Shown here one piece after another: positions 30,036-40,255 of a stretch of 64,000 bases of DNA. Source of the DNA: an uncultured SAR116 cluster alpha proteobacterium (lineage in GTDB: Bacteria; Pseudomonadota; Alphaproteobacteria; Puniceispirillales; Marisalimonadaceae); the NCBI GenBank assembly GCA_902517815.1, contig CABYED010000001.1:298169-362168 (forward strand), written 5' to 3'. The notes below the pieces were generated by a model. That model was given only the letters and a program-made list of their open reading frames with translations. It was not told the DNA's origin and searched no databases. Made by a program: the position numbers and the translations under genes. Each line of letters opens with the position of its first letter. Positions within the stretch are counted from its first letter, which is position 1.

Positions 30036-30641
30036 ATGAAATTGTATTTTGCCCCTAACTCACGCGCAGTTAGGATAGCTTGGCTTCTTGAAGAATTAGG
30101 TATGGACTATGAAATAGAAAAATATTCAGTAGGCGATAAAGCACTTAGAACTCCAGAATATTATAAATTACATCCTATGGGAAGAGTTCCTGTACTGGAA
30201 GATGAGAGTATCAAAATTTATGAGTCTGGTGCAATTGTGGAATACCTACTATCTAAATATGATAAAGGAAAATTTTGTCCTGACAAAACAGACTCAACCT
30301 TTCCTTATTATCTACAATGGCTTCATTATGCTGAAGGCTCAATTATGCCACAAGTTAATACAATTGTTGTAGAGACTATCTTACTACCTCCTGAACGAAA
30401 GAACGAAGTTAACGTTGCAAGAGCTTTTAAACTTTTAAATGTAGCACTATTAAACGTAAATAATAACTTAGAAAATAAAGACTTTTTAACCGGTACATTT
30501 TCTGGAGCTGACATAATGACAGGACACGCATGTATAGGAGCTAAAAGAGTAGGTGCAGACATTTCAGATTTGACTAATGTAGAAAGTTATATTGATCGTT
30601 TATTGTCTAGGCCTGCATTACAAAAAGCTATAAAAATTTAA
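30036..30641 (+). CDS. Glutathione S-transferase family protein
   Basis: 'MKLYFAPNSRAVRIAWLLEELGMDYEIE', 'HPMGRVPVLEDESIKIYESGAIVEYLLSKY'. Confidence 0.92.
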   Translation: MKLYFAPNSRAVRIAWLLEELGMDYEIEKYSVGDKALRTPEYYKLHPMGRVPVLEDESIKIYESGAIVEYLLSKYDKGKFCPDKTDSTFPYYLQWLHYAEGSIMPQVNTIVVETILLPPERKNEVNVARAFKLLNVALLNVNNNLENKDFLTGTFSGADIMTGHACIGAKRVGADISDLTNVESYIDRLLSRPALQKAIKI

Positions 30642-30646
30642 TTTTT

Positions 30647-32314
30647 TTAATTTAAATTATTTATGAGATCATAATCGATATAATCCCTTGTGATAGGACT
30701 ATTTTTATCAATTTTATACTTAATAATTAACTCACTAATTTTAGATCTATAGGCTAAATCTTCACAATAGTTTCCCTCTTCAATAAGGAAAATAGCTGAG
30801 CTTAAATAATATAAAGATGTCGCTATTTGCCTTGATGAAGAAGTAAAATCTTCTCTTACTTCATTTTCCACAAAATTAAAAACATCATCTATGACAGATA
30901 ATAAATGTTTTTCGTGTTTTTTTTCAGAATTAATTTTGACAGAATCTATTAGAAAATTTTTAAATATTTGTAAATTAGTGTCTTTTTTAAGAGCCCTAAT
31001 TGTATCTAAAGATATAATATTACTGGTGCCTTCCCAAATAGAACCAAGATGGGAATCTCTCAAAATTTTTGGATCAAGCCAATCTTCTATATAGCCTAAA
31101 CCGCCTCTAATCTCCATTGCATCTCCAGCAACTTTTCTAACATCTCTACAAGCTCTAAATTTAATAAGGGGTGTTATTATCCTAAAAATTTTCTGAGAAA
31201 CAATATCTCCTTTATCTGCTTTATTTAAGAGATCTGCTGCTTTAAATACGATAGATCTAGAAGCTTCTGTAATTATTAGAATCTTTAAAAGTTGTTTTTT
31301 CATTAAAGGAAGATCAATTAATTTTTTATTAAATGCATGACGATTATTTGAAATAAACAAGCTTTCTTGAAGACACCTTTGCATCATACCAGATGCTCGA
31401 ACTCCATTAGATAACCTCGACATATTTATCATGTCGGTCATTTGTTTAAAACCCTCATCAGGATTACCTACAAGATAAGCAAATGCTCTATTTAATTTAA
31501 TCTCACCACTAGCAAAAGATCTTCCTCCTAATTTATCTTTTAATCTTATAATTTCGTAATTATTTAAATCTCCATTTTCAAGTTTTTTTGGCAAAAGAAA
31601 TAATGCAAGCCCTTTTGTTCCACTAATGTTTTTATTATGTCTAGCAAGAACCATAGCAAGATCTGCATCTGGATTAGAGCAAAACCACTTATCTCCTGTT
31701 AAAAACCAATTTCCATCCTCATATTCAGCATATGTATCAATAGACCCTACATCTGATCCTGCATGTTGTTCTGTCATAAACATGGCACCTTGAAATAGAT
31801 GGTCTAGATCTTGTGAAGTTAATTGATCAAAGAATTTTTCAATTAATTTTTTGTCTCCAAATTTTGTAAGAGTTCGTGTTAAAGAATCTGTCATACTTAA
31901 TGGACAACAAAGACCAAATTCACTTTGAACAAATAAAAATGTAAGTGCATATTTTACTATGGGCGGAAGTGGTTGTTGCATTCCAAAAACACCATGCCTG
32001 TGCGACATTGCTGCTAAACCAAATTTTTCAAAAGCAAACTTTTCAATTTTTATAAAGTCAGGGTGTTTTTCAATATCATTTGATAATTCACCAACTCTTG
32101 ATCTTTTTTTCAATTTTGGAGGATTCTTATCAGCTGACAAGGCTAATTCTTCTAATTCAGAGCCTACAACCTCTCCTAACTCAATAAACTTGTTCTCAAC
32201 TTGATCAAATAATTCCTTTCCACAGTAATATTCTAATAATTTTGAAAACGACTTATCCCTTAAATAAGCGTTTATTCCTTTACTATCTGGAATATTGTTT
32301 GAAGAAAGAACCAC
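30647..32314 (-). CDS. Acyl-CoA dehydrogenase (AidB-like subgroup)
   Basis: 'GAMFMTEQHAGSDVGSIDTYAEYEDGNWFLTGDKWFCSNPDADL', 'MEIRGGLGYIEDWLDPKILRDSHLGSIWEGTSNIISLD'. Confidence 0.9.
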   Translation of the reverse strand: MVLSSNNIPDSKGINAYLRDKSFSKLLEYYCGKELFDQVENKFIELGEVVGSELEELALSADKNPPKLKKRSRVGELSNDIEKHPDFIKIEKFAFEKFGLAAMSHRHGVFGMQQPLPPIVKYALTFLFVQSEFGLCCPLSMTDSLTRTLTKFGDKKLIEKFFDQLTSQDLDHLFQGAMFMTEQHAGSDVGSIDTYAEYEDGNWFLTGDKWFCSNPDADLAMVLARHNKNISGTKGLALFLLPKKLENGDLNNYEIIRLKDKLGGRSFASGEIKLNRAFAYLVGNPDEGFKQMTDMINMSRLSNGVRASGMMQRCLQESLFISNNRHAFNKKLIDLPLMKKQLLKILIITEASRSIVFKAADLLNKADKGDIVSQKIFRIITPLIKFRACRDVRKVAGDAMEIRGGLGYIEDWLDPKILRDSHLGSIWEGTSNIISLDTIRALKKDTNLQIFKNFLIDSVKINSEKKHEKHLLSVIDDVFNFVENEVREDFTSSSRQIATSLYYLSSAIFLIEEGNYCEDLAYRSKISELIIKYKIDKNSPITRDYIDYDLINNLN

Positions 32315-32419
32315 TCTTAAACCTAATTATAATAGCTATGATAAAATTCTAAGTTTGAATTATATAACAATCCAAAGCTTGTATACATATAACTAACAAG
32401 ACTTAAATTACAGAATATT

Positions 32420-32677
32420 TCAATTTTTAGTTAGTTGATATACTTCGTGTGATAAGCCAAGTTCTTTTTCCATTTGTCTAAATTCATCTGATGACATAAA
32501 TTGCCCAACCATATCAGGATTAAAAACTTCTGTACTAATCATTGCTGTTTCATCATCTACCTTACCAACAATTGTATTTCTCATCATTTGGGACTGAACT
32601 TCTGCATCTGCATCAAATTTTTTTTTCCATTCATCGTAAGTTGTATTTTTAATCTTTACAATTATAAGAGTATTCAT
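32420..32677 (-). CDS. Small hypothetical protein (ferredoxin-fold-like)
   Basis: 85 aa; 'IIVKIKNTTYDEWKKKFDADAEVQSQMM'. Confidence 0.65.
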   Translation of the reverse strand: MNTLIIVKIKNTTYDEWKKKFDADAEVQSQMMRNTIVGKVDDETAMISTEVFNPDMVGQFMSSDEFRQMEKELGLSHEVYQLTKN

Positions 32678-32701
32678 GTATCAATCACTTTATTTCATAA
32701 T

Positions 32702-32983
32702 CTAATCAGTTACGTCCATTACATTTGACATCTCTTTTATGTCATTATGAAACATGCCTGCCATATCACCTAAGGTGTCTAGAATAGCTTGAGGAGAGTT
32801 CGCTTTCCACCAACAATACATAACCATATCATTCTTTTCATTATTCCAATTCATTTGAAAATTTGCATTTTCATTTTTCATATTTTTACGCACATCATCT
32901 GGCGTCATGTCTTTCATTGCTTCAAAATACTGATCTCTTATTTCTTCAGACTTGAATTTATGTTCTACCATATAATCTTTCAT
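32702..32983 (-). CDS. Small hypothetical protein adjacent to 32420..32677
   Basis: 93 aa ORF, same strand, 24-nt gap. Confidence 0.65.
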   Translation of the reverse strand: MKDYMVEHKFKSEEIRDQYFEAMKDMTPDDVRKNMKNENANFQMNWNNEKNDMVMYCWWKANSPQAILDTLGDMAGMFHNDIKEMSNVMDVTD

Positions 32984-33201
32984 TTATTATCTCCTAAAAT
33001 TTATATATTATTATGATTAATTTTTTATAACATCAAATTCTTATTTTAATAAAATTAATTAACTATTCTATTTTAATAGTATTTAAAATATTTAATTAAG
33101 TAACTAATTAATAGTTAAATGTTACATTATAATTAAAATTTTTTAATTTTTTTCTTTACCTTCCTCTTAGGGAAAGGTTTAAGCACTTAATTGGAGATAA
33201 A

Positions 33202-33645
33202 ATGTTTATTCAAGATGTAATACATATAAACTGGTTCTGCCAACATACTTGGTTACAGTCATCTAAAAATACTTTGTGGTGTTTACTTGGATGTTGTATT
33301 GGAGATTTTGGTACAATTGCATATTTTCAATTCATGCAGATTGACTGGCCCGTTATATTAATCATGTCACTGGCCATTGTTAATGGAATATTGACATCTA
33401 TTGCACTTGAAACTTTTATTCTGTCAAAGCAAATGTCTATGAAATTAGCCTTTAAAACAGCGATTGGGATGTCTTTAGTTTCTATGGTTTCTATGGAATT
33501 AGCTATGAATTTAACTGATGTTGCACTTACTGGTGGTGCTATTTTAACATGGTGGGTTATTCCTTTTATGCTTATCGCAGGATTTGTAACACCCCTACCA
33601 TACAATTATTGGCGATTAAAAGCTTTAGGCAAAGCATGTCATTAA
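33202..33645 (+). CDS. DUF4396 membrane protein
   Basis: 'CCIGDFGTIAYFQ', 'SIALETFILSKQMSMKLAFKTAIGMSLVSMVSMELAMNLTDVALTGG'. Confidence 0.82.
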   Translation: MFIQDVIHINWFCQHTWLQSSKNTLWCLLGCCIGDFGTIAYFQFMQIDWPVILIMSLAIVNGILTSIALETFILSKQMSMKLAFKTAIGMSLVSMVSMELAMNLTDVALTGGAILTWWVIPFMLIAGFVTPLPYNYWRLKALGKACH

Positions 33646-34136
33646 ATTTTAAAATTTTTGTTAAAAATAAATATTTATTCCTAATAATTGTTCCTTCAAT
33701 AATTTTAATTTTAGGAATGGTTATCTACTTGGCTGAAGAAAAAGTTGCTGAAGCAGCTATAACTTTAAATCCTGATAATAAAGAAACTATATTATTAGGT
33801 AAATCTGTATATGTTCAAAATTGTGCATCATGCCATGGTGTAAAATTAGAAGGTCAAAAAGATTGGATGTCCAGACTTCCAGATGGATTAATGCCTGCTC
33901 CTCCTCATGACGAGACAGGTCACACCTGGCATCATAGTGATAAATATTTATTCATGATTACTAAATACGGTATTGAGTATATTATAGGTCAAAAATATCC
34001 TAACAATATGCCAGCTTATAAAGATATTCTCTCAGATAAAGAAATTATATCAGTATTATCTTACATAAAAAGTACTTGGCCAAAAAAAGTTAAAAAAATC
34101 CACGATCAAATCAATGATCGCGAGAAATTAAAGTAA
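33636..34136 (+). CDS. Membrane-anchored c-type cytochrome
   Basis: CASCH haem motif 'NCASCHGVKLEGQKDWMSR'; N-terminal TM; ATG overlaps DUF4396 stop. Confidence 0.9.
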   Translation: MSLNFKIFVKNKYLFLIIVPSIILILGMVIYLAEEKVAEAAITLNPDNKETILLGKSVYVQNCASCHGVKLEGQKDWMSRLPDGLMPAPPHDETGHTWHHSDKYLFMITKYGIEYIIGQKYPNNMPAYKDILSDKEIISVLSYIKSTWPKKVKKIHDQINDREKLK

Positions 34137-34165
34137 TATCTAATTAAATTATTAATGGGAAAAAT

Positions 34166-35551
34166 ATGCTATCTCGACGTCAATTTTTAAATTTTTCAGC
34201 AGCTACAATTGCTCTAACATCTTTACCTAATCAAATTCAATCTAACCAATTAATCCGTAATTATAAGCTAACAGCCGAAATTACCCCACATTCATTCGAT
34301 AAGAAAGGTGTCTTGGATAGTTTATGGTTGTATAACAAACAAACACCTGGGCCAGTCATTGAGGCAAAAGAAAATGATATCATAAGAGTTGAGTTTGTTA
34401 ACAATTTAGATGAAGCCACTACGATCCACTGGCATGGTATAAAAAATATTAATAAGATGGACGGTGTTCCATATTTAACTCAGAACCCAGTTCAGCCTGG
34501 AGAAACTTATATATATAAATTTCCAGTTAATAATGCAGGGACATTTTGGTACCACTCACACTTTGAAACTTGGAAACAAATTTCAAAAGGTTTATATGGA
34601 CCTCTGATAGTCAAAAATCATTTAGATAAACAATTTGATAATGATATCATTATATTAGCAGATGATTGGAGATTGAATAAAAATTATCAATTAGATAAAA
34701 ATTCATTAGGCTCACTTCATGATTGGTCACATGCAGGGAGAATTGGAAATTGGCTTACTATTAATGGAAAAAAATTTCCTGAATACTCTGTAAATAAAAA
34801 TGGCTATGCAAGATTAAGATTTATTAATGCCTCTAATGCAAGGATACTTTCATTTGGCTCCAGTTTAAATGGGATGAAGATCATCTCAATAGATGGGATG
34901 TCGGTTGAACCATTCATTCAAGACAAATTTAATTTGGGGCCAGGACAAAGAATTGATTTGTTAATAAAAACTGTTGACATGTCAACAATTGATTTCTTTG
35001 AAGTCAGTGGTAAAAAACCTTTAAGTGCTTTCAAGCTAAATGTTAATCAAAGAAGTAAAAAAAATATTCTAAAGAAAAACATAAAACTACAACCTTTTAA
35101 AAAAACACCACAGTATAAAAATTCAAAAATATTAAAAATTCATATGCAAGGCGGTGCAATGGGAAATCTTGCTAGAGCCTATTTTGAAGGTGTAGAAAAA
35201 AATTTTCGTTTATTAGCAATGGAAGATAAAAAATTCTGGGCATTTAATAAAGAGGTAGGTAAGTATGAACATTCACTAGCAAGTGTGAAAAAAGGCGAGA
35301 TAATAATTTTAGATGTTTGGAATGACTCAAGATGGCCACATAGTATGCATCTGCATGGTAATCATTTCTATGTTGAATCAAAAGAATTTTCCGACGATGA
35401 TAAACTAATTCTCAGAGATACATATCTAATGCAACCAGGTGAAAAATCAAAATTTATATATTTAGCAGATAATCCTGGTAAATGGCTTTTTCATTGTCAT
35501 ATGTTAGAACATGCAGCTTCTGGTATGATAGGTTATATAGAAGTTATATAA
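34166..35551 (+). CDS. Multicopper oxidase (Tat-exported)
   Basis: 'SRRQFLNFSAATIALTS' twin-arginine; HWHG, HSH, 'HSMHLHGNHF', 'HCHMLEHAASGM' Cu ligands. Confidence 0.95.
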   Translation: MLSRRQFLNFSAATIALTSLPNQIQSNQLIRNYKLTAEITPHSFDKKGVLDSLWLYNKQTPGPVIEAKENDIIRVEFVNNLDEATTIHWHGIKNINKMDGVPYLTQNPVQPGETYIYKFPVNNAGTFWYHSHFETWKQISKGLYGPLIVKNHLDKQFDNDIIILADDWRLNKNYQLDKNSLGSLHDWSHAGRIGNWLTINGKKFPEYSVNKNGYARLRFINASNARILSFGSSLNGMKIISIDGMSVEPFIQDKFNLGPGQRIDLLIKTVDMSTIDFFEVSGKKPLSAFKLNVNQRSKKNILKKNIKLQPFKKTPQYKNSKILKIHMQGGAMGNLARAYFEGVEKNFRLLAMEDKKFWAFNKEVGKYEHSLASVKKGEIIILDVWNDSRWPHSMHLHGNHFYVESKEFSDDDKLILRDTYLMQPGEKSKFIYLADNPGKWLFHCHMLEHAASGMIGYIEVI

Positions 35552-35820
35552 TTGTTTACTGATACAAGTTTTCATATGGATACCAGTCCTGTGTTAAAAC
35601 AATAGAAAGGAACTTTTTTTGCAAAAAGTTAATTTTTTTTATTATTTAATTTCCCTTATTAACTGCCAACAATCCAACTGGACAGAAATCATTTTGCAGA
35701 TCGATAATTATTAATGAACAATGTTTTTAAAAATTAATAAGTTTCTAATGAGCCTATTTCAAATTGATCTATAACTTAATTAAAAAATTTTTAAATTTAA
35801 ATAATTTGCATATAGATAAA

Positions 35821-36618
35821 TTAACCTCTTGGCTTAACTGATAAAGAACATCCTCCATCAACCACCAAGAGATGCCCTGTAATATATCTTGCCCAATTTG
35901 AGCATAAGTAAACAACTGCTTTTCCAATATCCCAGCCATCCCCTTCAATTTGAACAAGTGAAGCATCTTGTCTTTGAGAGCGATGTGATTTGGTCATGCC
36001 TGGGTAATAAACCATTGGAGTATAAACAGGTCCAGGAAGAATACAATTTACTCTTATTCCATCTACTCCATGATCTACTGCCATAGCTTGACTTAAAGAC
36101 AAAACTGCACCCTTGGATGCTGAATATGTAGTAAGACCTTTTGGTCTGGTTGCAGAAATAGAAGATATATTTACAATTGAGCCGCCATCACCTGACCTAA
36201 TCATTTCTGGAATAGCATACTTTGACATAAGAAACATTGGTTTAAGATTAACATCCATGACGTGATCCCAATTTTCCTCTTTTTCATCAACCACAGACAA
36301 TTTGCTAGCAATACCAATATTATTGTCTAATATATCTAACCTACCCCAGTTGCTGATTGCAAAATCAACAACTTTTTTGCATTCTTCTGATTTTGTTAAA
36401 TCACCACTTATGTACTTTGCTTCTCCACCTCTATCTTTAATCATTTGAAAAGTATTTTTAGCAAGTAGCTCTTCTTTATCAGCAACAAGTACTTTTGCAC
36501 CAGCATCTGCTAATAATATTGAGGCCGCCCTTCCATTTCCAATTTCATGCCCAACTGCTCCACCTCCAGCAACAATAGCAACCTTATCTTTTATACCAAA
36601 ATCAAGATTATCATTCAT
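35821..36618 (-). CDS. Short-chain dehydrogenase/reductase
   Basis: 'AIVAGGGAVGHEIGNGRAASILLADAGAKVLVAD', 'YSASKGAVLSLSQAMAVDHG'. Confidence 0.92.
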   Translation of the reverse strand: MNDNLDFGIKDKVAIVAGGGAVGHEIGNGRAASILLADAGAKVLVADKEELLAKNTFQMIKDRGGEAKYISGDLTKSEECKKVVDFAISNWGRLDILDNNIGIASKLSVVDEKEENWDHVMDVNLKPMFLMSKYAIPEMIRSGDGGSIVNISSISATRPKGLTTYSASKGAVLSLSQAMAVDHGVDGIRVNCILPGPVYTPMVYYPGMTKSHRSQRQDASLVQIEGDGWDIGKAVVYLCSNWARYITGHLLVVDGGCSLSVKPRG

Positions 36619-36722
36619 TATAACTTCTCCAACAATAAATTAGTCAAACAAAAACAATTTCAACTAAACATAAAAAAGTTTAAAAAAGAAAACTATAATC
36701 ATTTTGAAAAATAAAATTAAAT

Positions 36723-38915
36723 TTGTATAATTTAAAGATGAATGCTTTTTACATTTTATTCACATTTTCTTTTCTTTTGATATATGATAATGCTTTATTA
36801 AGAAAAGCTTATGCAAAAACCACTTTCAAAGGTGGAATAATAGTGCAAAGTAAATCATTACCAACTAAAATACCAATCAAAAGAAAAGACCTTATTTATG
36901 ATTTAAAAAAATTTGATGATAGTCATCTTAATCAAGTCATAACTACAAATGAAGCAATCAGATTAGAAAGAAGAGTTGGTATTGGTGTTCCAATTGATAG
37001 AATTAAATTACATATTGGCAAAACAAGAAGAGAAGCTATAAATGATATCATATCCGATTTAGATAAATATCAAGAAAACATTATCTGGCCAAAGTGGACT
37101 TCAGTTTCAATTCCAACAAGCTTTATGGATAGAGGCATTAAAAATCATCGTATAAACTGTGATGAACAATCATTTCTGTTGTCTCTCAAAACAACGTGGA
37201 TGGAAAAACTTGTATCCAGTAAAACCCCACAATACGAAAGACTAGCTATTTTTTGGCTTAACCATTTTTCTGTAAATTTTAATATGTATAAACAAACACA
37301 TTCTTTTTTCACTCATTTAAAGATAATTAGAGAAAATACTAACAAAAATTTTTTAAAATTTCTTGAAATCATTTTAAAAGATCCCGCGATGATAGTGTAT
37401 TTGAACAATGAAAAAAGTTATGCTCGAAATCCTAATGAAAATTTATCAAGAGAATTTTTTGAATTATTTAGTTTAGGTGAAGGGTATTATTCTGAAGCTG
37501 ATATAAAAAATTTTGCAAGACACTTATCAGGAAATTCAATCAATTTTGTTACTGAAAAATTTAAAATATATCCAAACAAACAGTCATCACATGAATATTC
37601 TGCTTTTGGAAAAAAATACAAAAACGATGAAGAGTTTTTTGAAATTTTAAAAAATCATCCAGCTTTTGGTGAATACATTGCATTAAAATTTTATAAAGAA
37701 TATGTGGATTTAAGAAAACCATCCTCTGAGGATCTTGCATACCTTGTTTCTTATTTTAGAGAACATAATTTCAATATACCAGAAATGCTTCGAGGTGTTT
37801 TAAATCTTAAAAGTTTTTGGGAAAATAAACTCTCACTCGTTAAATCACCACTTGAATTATTTTATGGAACAGCAAGAACTTTTAATCACTCTGGCAACCC
37901 AAATTCTAAAGAACCAAACCATTATAATTTATTAAGTGCAATGATAGAAACGGGACAAGATATTTTTAATCCCCCAAATATTGCCGGTTGGCCAACTGGA
38001 AAGGAATGGTTGTCTGGACAAAAACTGGAAAAAAGAATTACAAGTATTTCAGAAACTTTTTCCAATATTTTTAATAATTCGAATAAAATGCAAAATAAAA
38101 GTTTAATAGCGAAGACCCCTGAACAAACCTACAATATTAAATTAAAACAATTTTTTGATCAAAGTCTAGACAACCAACTTAGTGTTGAAACTATTTTATT
38201 AGACTGGATACCAAAAGATTTTTCTACTAGAAGATATGCTGACATAACGGCTTTTTTTTATAACGTTAGATTTTTAGGAAAGAAATGGGAAGGTATTGAA
38301 ATCAGATTTGGAACTGATAAAAATAATGGGAAATCCTATCAAGAATTAAATAGATTTAGTTTTTATGAGGGATATAGCTCACCTAACATAATATCTAACT
38401 GGAATAAAAGTTATTTCTCTGATTGGAGGGCGACAAGAGGTATATCTAGTTCTTTTCCTTTAGGGACTAAAACAACAAGATTTTATCAACAAAATAAAAC
38501 AACTAGACTACTTCTGCTTCATCTTCTTCTTGCTATGGAACATACTCTAAAAAAAGATCAATATTATATGCGTTTATTCACCAACCCTGATGCTAAGTCT
38601 TTTTTAACCCAAAGAATAGTTGAAGTAAAAAAAATTTTAAAAATTAATGACAATTCTAATCCTACTAGAATTTTTTCTTACCCTTCATATATGACAAATT
38701 ATGAGGATATGGGATTTCAGTGTGGTACAAGAAGATATGGTATCAATATAAATAACATAACAGAAAGTAACTACTTCCGCAATAATTATGATTTAAAAAA
38801 TATAGATGAAATGAAAATAAATTTATCAAACTTATTATTACCTGATCTAAACCTTAATATTGATAATTTTAACTATTTGAAACTGTTAACTCACGAAGGA
38901 TATCAATTAAAATGA
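36723..38915 (+). CDS. DUF1800 domain-containing protein
   Basis: 'FWLNHFSVNF', 'NPNENLSREFFELFSLGEGYYSEADIKNFARHLSG', 'PPNIAGWPTGKEWLSG'. Confidence 0.92.
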   Translation: MYNLKMNAFYILFTFSFLLIYDNALLRKAYAKTTFKGGIIVQSKSLPTKIPIKRKDLIYDLKKFDDSHLNQVITTNEAIRLERRVGIGVPIDRIKLHIGKTRREAINDIISDLDKYQENIIWPKWTSVSIPTSFMDRGIKNHRINCDEQSFLLSLKTTWMEKLVSSKTPQYERLAIFWLNHFSVNFNMYKQTHSFFTHLKIIRENTNKNFLKFLEIILKDPAMIVYLNNEKSYARNPNENLSREFFELFSLGEGYYSEADIKNFARHLSGNSINFVTEKFKIYPNKQSSHEYSAFGKKYKNDEEFFEILKNHPAFGEYIALKFYKEYVDLRKPSSEDLAYLVSYFREHNFNIPEMLRGVLNLKSFWENKLSLVKSPLELFYGTARTFNHSGNPNSKEPNHYNLLSAMIETGQDIFNPPNIAGWPTGKEWLSGQKLEKRITSISETFSNIFNNSNKMQNKSLIAKTPEQTYNIKLKQFFDQSLDNQLSVETILLDWIPKDFSTRRYADITAFFYNVRFLGKKWEGIEIRFGTDKNNGKSYQELNRFSFYEGYSSPNIISNWNKSYFSDWRATRGISSSFPLGTKTTRFYQQNKTTRLLLLHLLLAMEHTLKKDQYYMRLFTNPDAKSFLTQRIVEVKKILKINDNSNPTRIFSYPSYMTNYEDMGFQCGTRRYGININNITESNYFRNNYDLKNIDEMKINLSNLLLPDLNLNIDNFNYLKLLTHEGYQLK

Positions 38916-40069
38916 TAAATAGTAGAAGAGAATTTTTATCTTTAGCTGCACATACTTTTTTGTTTTCCTCATTTCCTACTTTAGCTAAATCAAAAATAAA
39001 TCAAAAAATTTTAATTTTAGTTGAACTTCAAGGTGCAAATGATGGGCTTAACACAGTAATTCCATTAAATCAGGATTATTATTACCGTTTAAGACCAACA
39101 ATTGGAATAGAAAAAAATAGAATACTTAATATTTCAAACAATAATGGTTTACACTACAGATTAAAAAATATTGCTAAATATTATGAAAATGGAAATGTTA
39201 AGATTATTCAAAATTTAGGTTATCCACATGCGGTATTATCTCATTTTAGATCAATTGATATTTGGGAAACAGGAGGAGATGGGAAAAAACAATTTAGAAA
39301 TGGTTGGCTTGTAGATTTTTTGAATACGTATAGTAAAAAATTGGATGTTGATGCAAAAGGAATGTTTTTAGACAATTCCAACTCTATTTTTAGAGGTGGT
39401 CTAGAGGGTTTTCTAGGTCCGAATTCTATTGGTTTAGCACCTGAAGAAATTGAAGTAAGAGACACAATTGTACCTGTTGATGATAGAAAAAACTTTGGTT
39501 TATTAAATGAAATTTTAAATAAAAGAACACAAAACTCAAATTTGTTAAAAAAATTAATTTCTAAATTTAGTAAGGTAAAAAATAGATATTCATTTGGTGG
39601 TGGACAATTAGGTTCACAATTATCTAATGTTTGCAACCTAATAGCTTCAGGTATATATATTCCAGTCTACAAAGTAGCATTAGGAAGCTTTGATACGCAC
39701 AATAATCAACAAAATACTCATAGTAGATTATTAAGAGATTTAGATAAATCTCTTGGGTCTACCGTTAATGCGCTAAAAGAGATTGGTGTTTGGAATGACA
39801 TTCTAATAATGACATATTCTGAATTTGGTAGAAGAGCAAATGAAAATGGATCCAGGGGCACTGATCATGGTATGGCAGCACCTCATTTTGTATTAGGCGG
39901 TAACGTTAGTGGCGGTATAATTGGAGAATATAATGATTTGAGTAAATTGTGGAATAATAATATCAATTATAAAATAGATTACAGATCACTATATGAATTT
40001 GTCTTAAGAAATCACTTTGACATAACTAATAATCCTTTTTCTAAATTTAAAAATTCAAATATTATATGA
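38912..40069 (+). CDS. DUF1501 domain-containing protein
   Basis: 'SRREFLSLA' Tat-like start, 'LVELQGANDGLNTVIPL', 'MTYSEFGRRANENGSRGTDHGMAAPHFVLGG'; ATGA overlap with DUF1800. Confidence 0.93.
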   Translation: MINSRREFLSLAAHTFLFSSFPTLAKSKINQKILILVELQGANDGLNTVIPLNQDYYYRLRPTIGIEKNRILNISNNNGLHYRLKNIAKYYENGNVKIIQNLGYPHAVLSHFRSIDIWETGGDGKKQFRNGWLVDFLNTYSKKLDVDAKGMFLDNSNSIFRGGLEGFLGPNSIGLAPEEIEVRDTIVPVDDRKNFGLLNEILNKRTQNSNLLKKLISKFSKVKNRYSFGGGQLGSQLSNVCNLIASGIYIPVYKVALGSFDTHNNQQNTHSRLLRDLDKSLGSTVNALKEIGVWNDILIMTYSEFGRRANENGSRGTDHGMAAPHFVLGGNVSGGIIGEYNDLSKLWNNNINYKIDYRSLYEFVLRNHFDITNNPFSKFKNSNII

Positions 40070-40127
40070 GTACGTGATATTTTATTTTTTAATTAGTCTA
40101 AATTTATAAAAAAATTAAATTTTATAC

Positions 40128-40158
40128 AAAAAACCCCAAAAATGTAAGTCTTTGAGGG
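40128..40158 (-). terminator. Decayed terminator downstream of tRNA-fMet remnant 1
   Basis: aaaaaaCCCCaaaaatgtaagtctttgaGGGTg; homologous to the 58812-58844 terminator. Confidence 0.55.
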
Positions 40159-40189
40159 TGATCTATGTTATTGTTTTTATTAGTATAGT

Positions 40190-40243
40190 TGTTTGCGGGG
40201 GCAGGATTTGAACCTACGACCTTCAGGTTATGAGCCTAACGAT
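40190..40243 (-). pseudogene. tRNA-fMet(CAT) 3'-half remnant, copy 1
   Basis: Minus strand TCGTTAGGCTCATAACCTGAAGGTCGTAGGTTCAAATCCTGCCCCCGCAAACA: anticodon loop CTCATAA, T-arm, acceptor 3' strand CCCCGCA; no matching 5' half; CCA mutated to ACA. Confidence 0.8.
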
Positions 40244-40255
40244 CTTGCTATCAAG

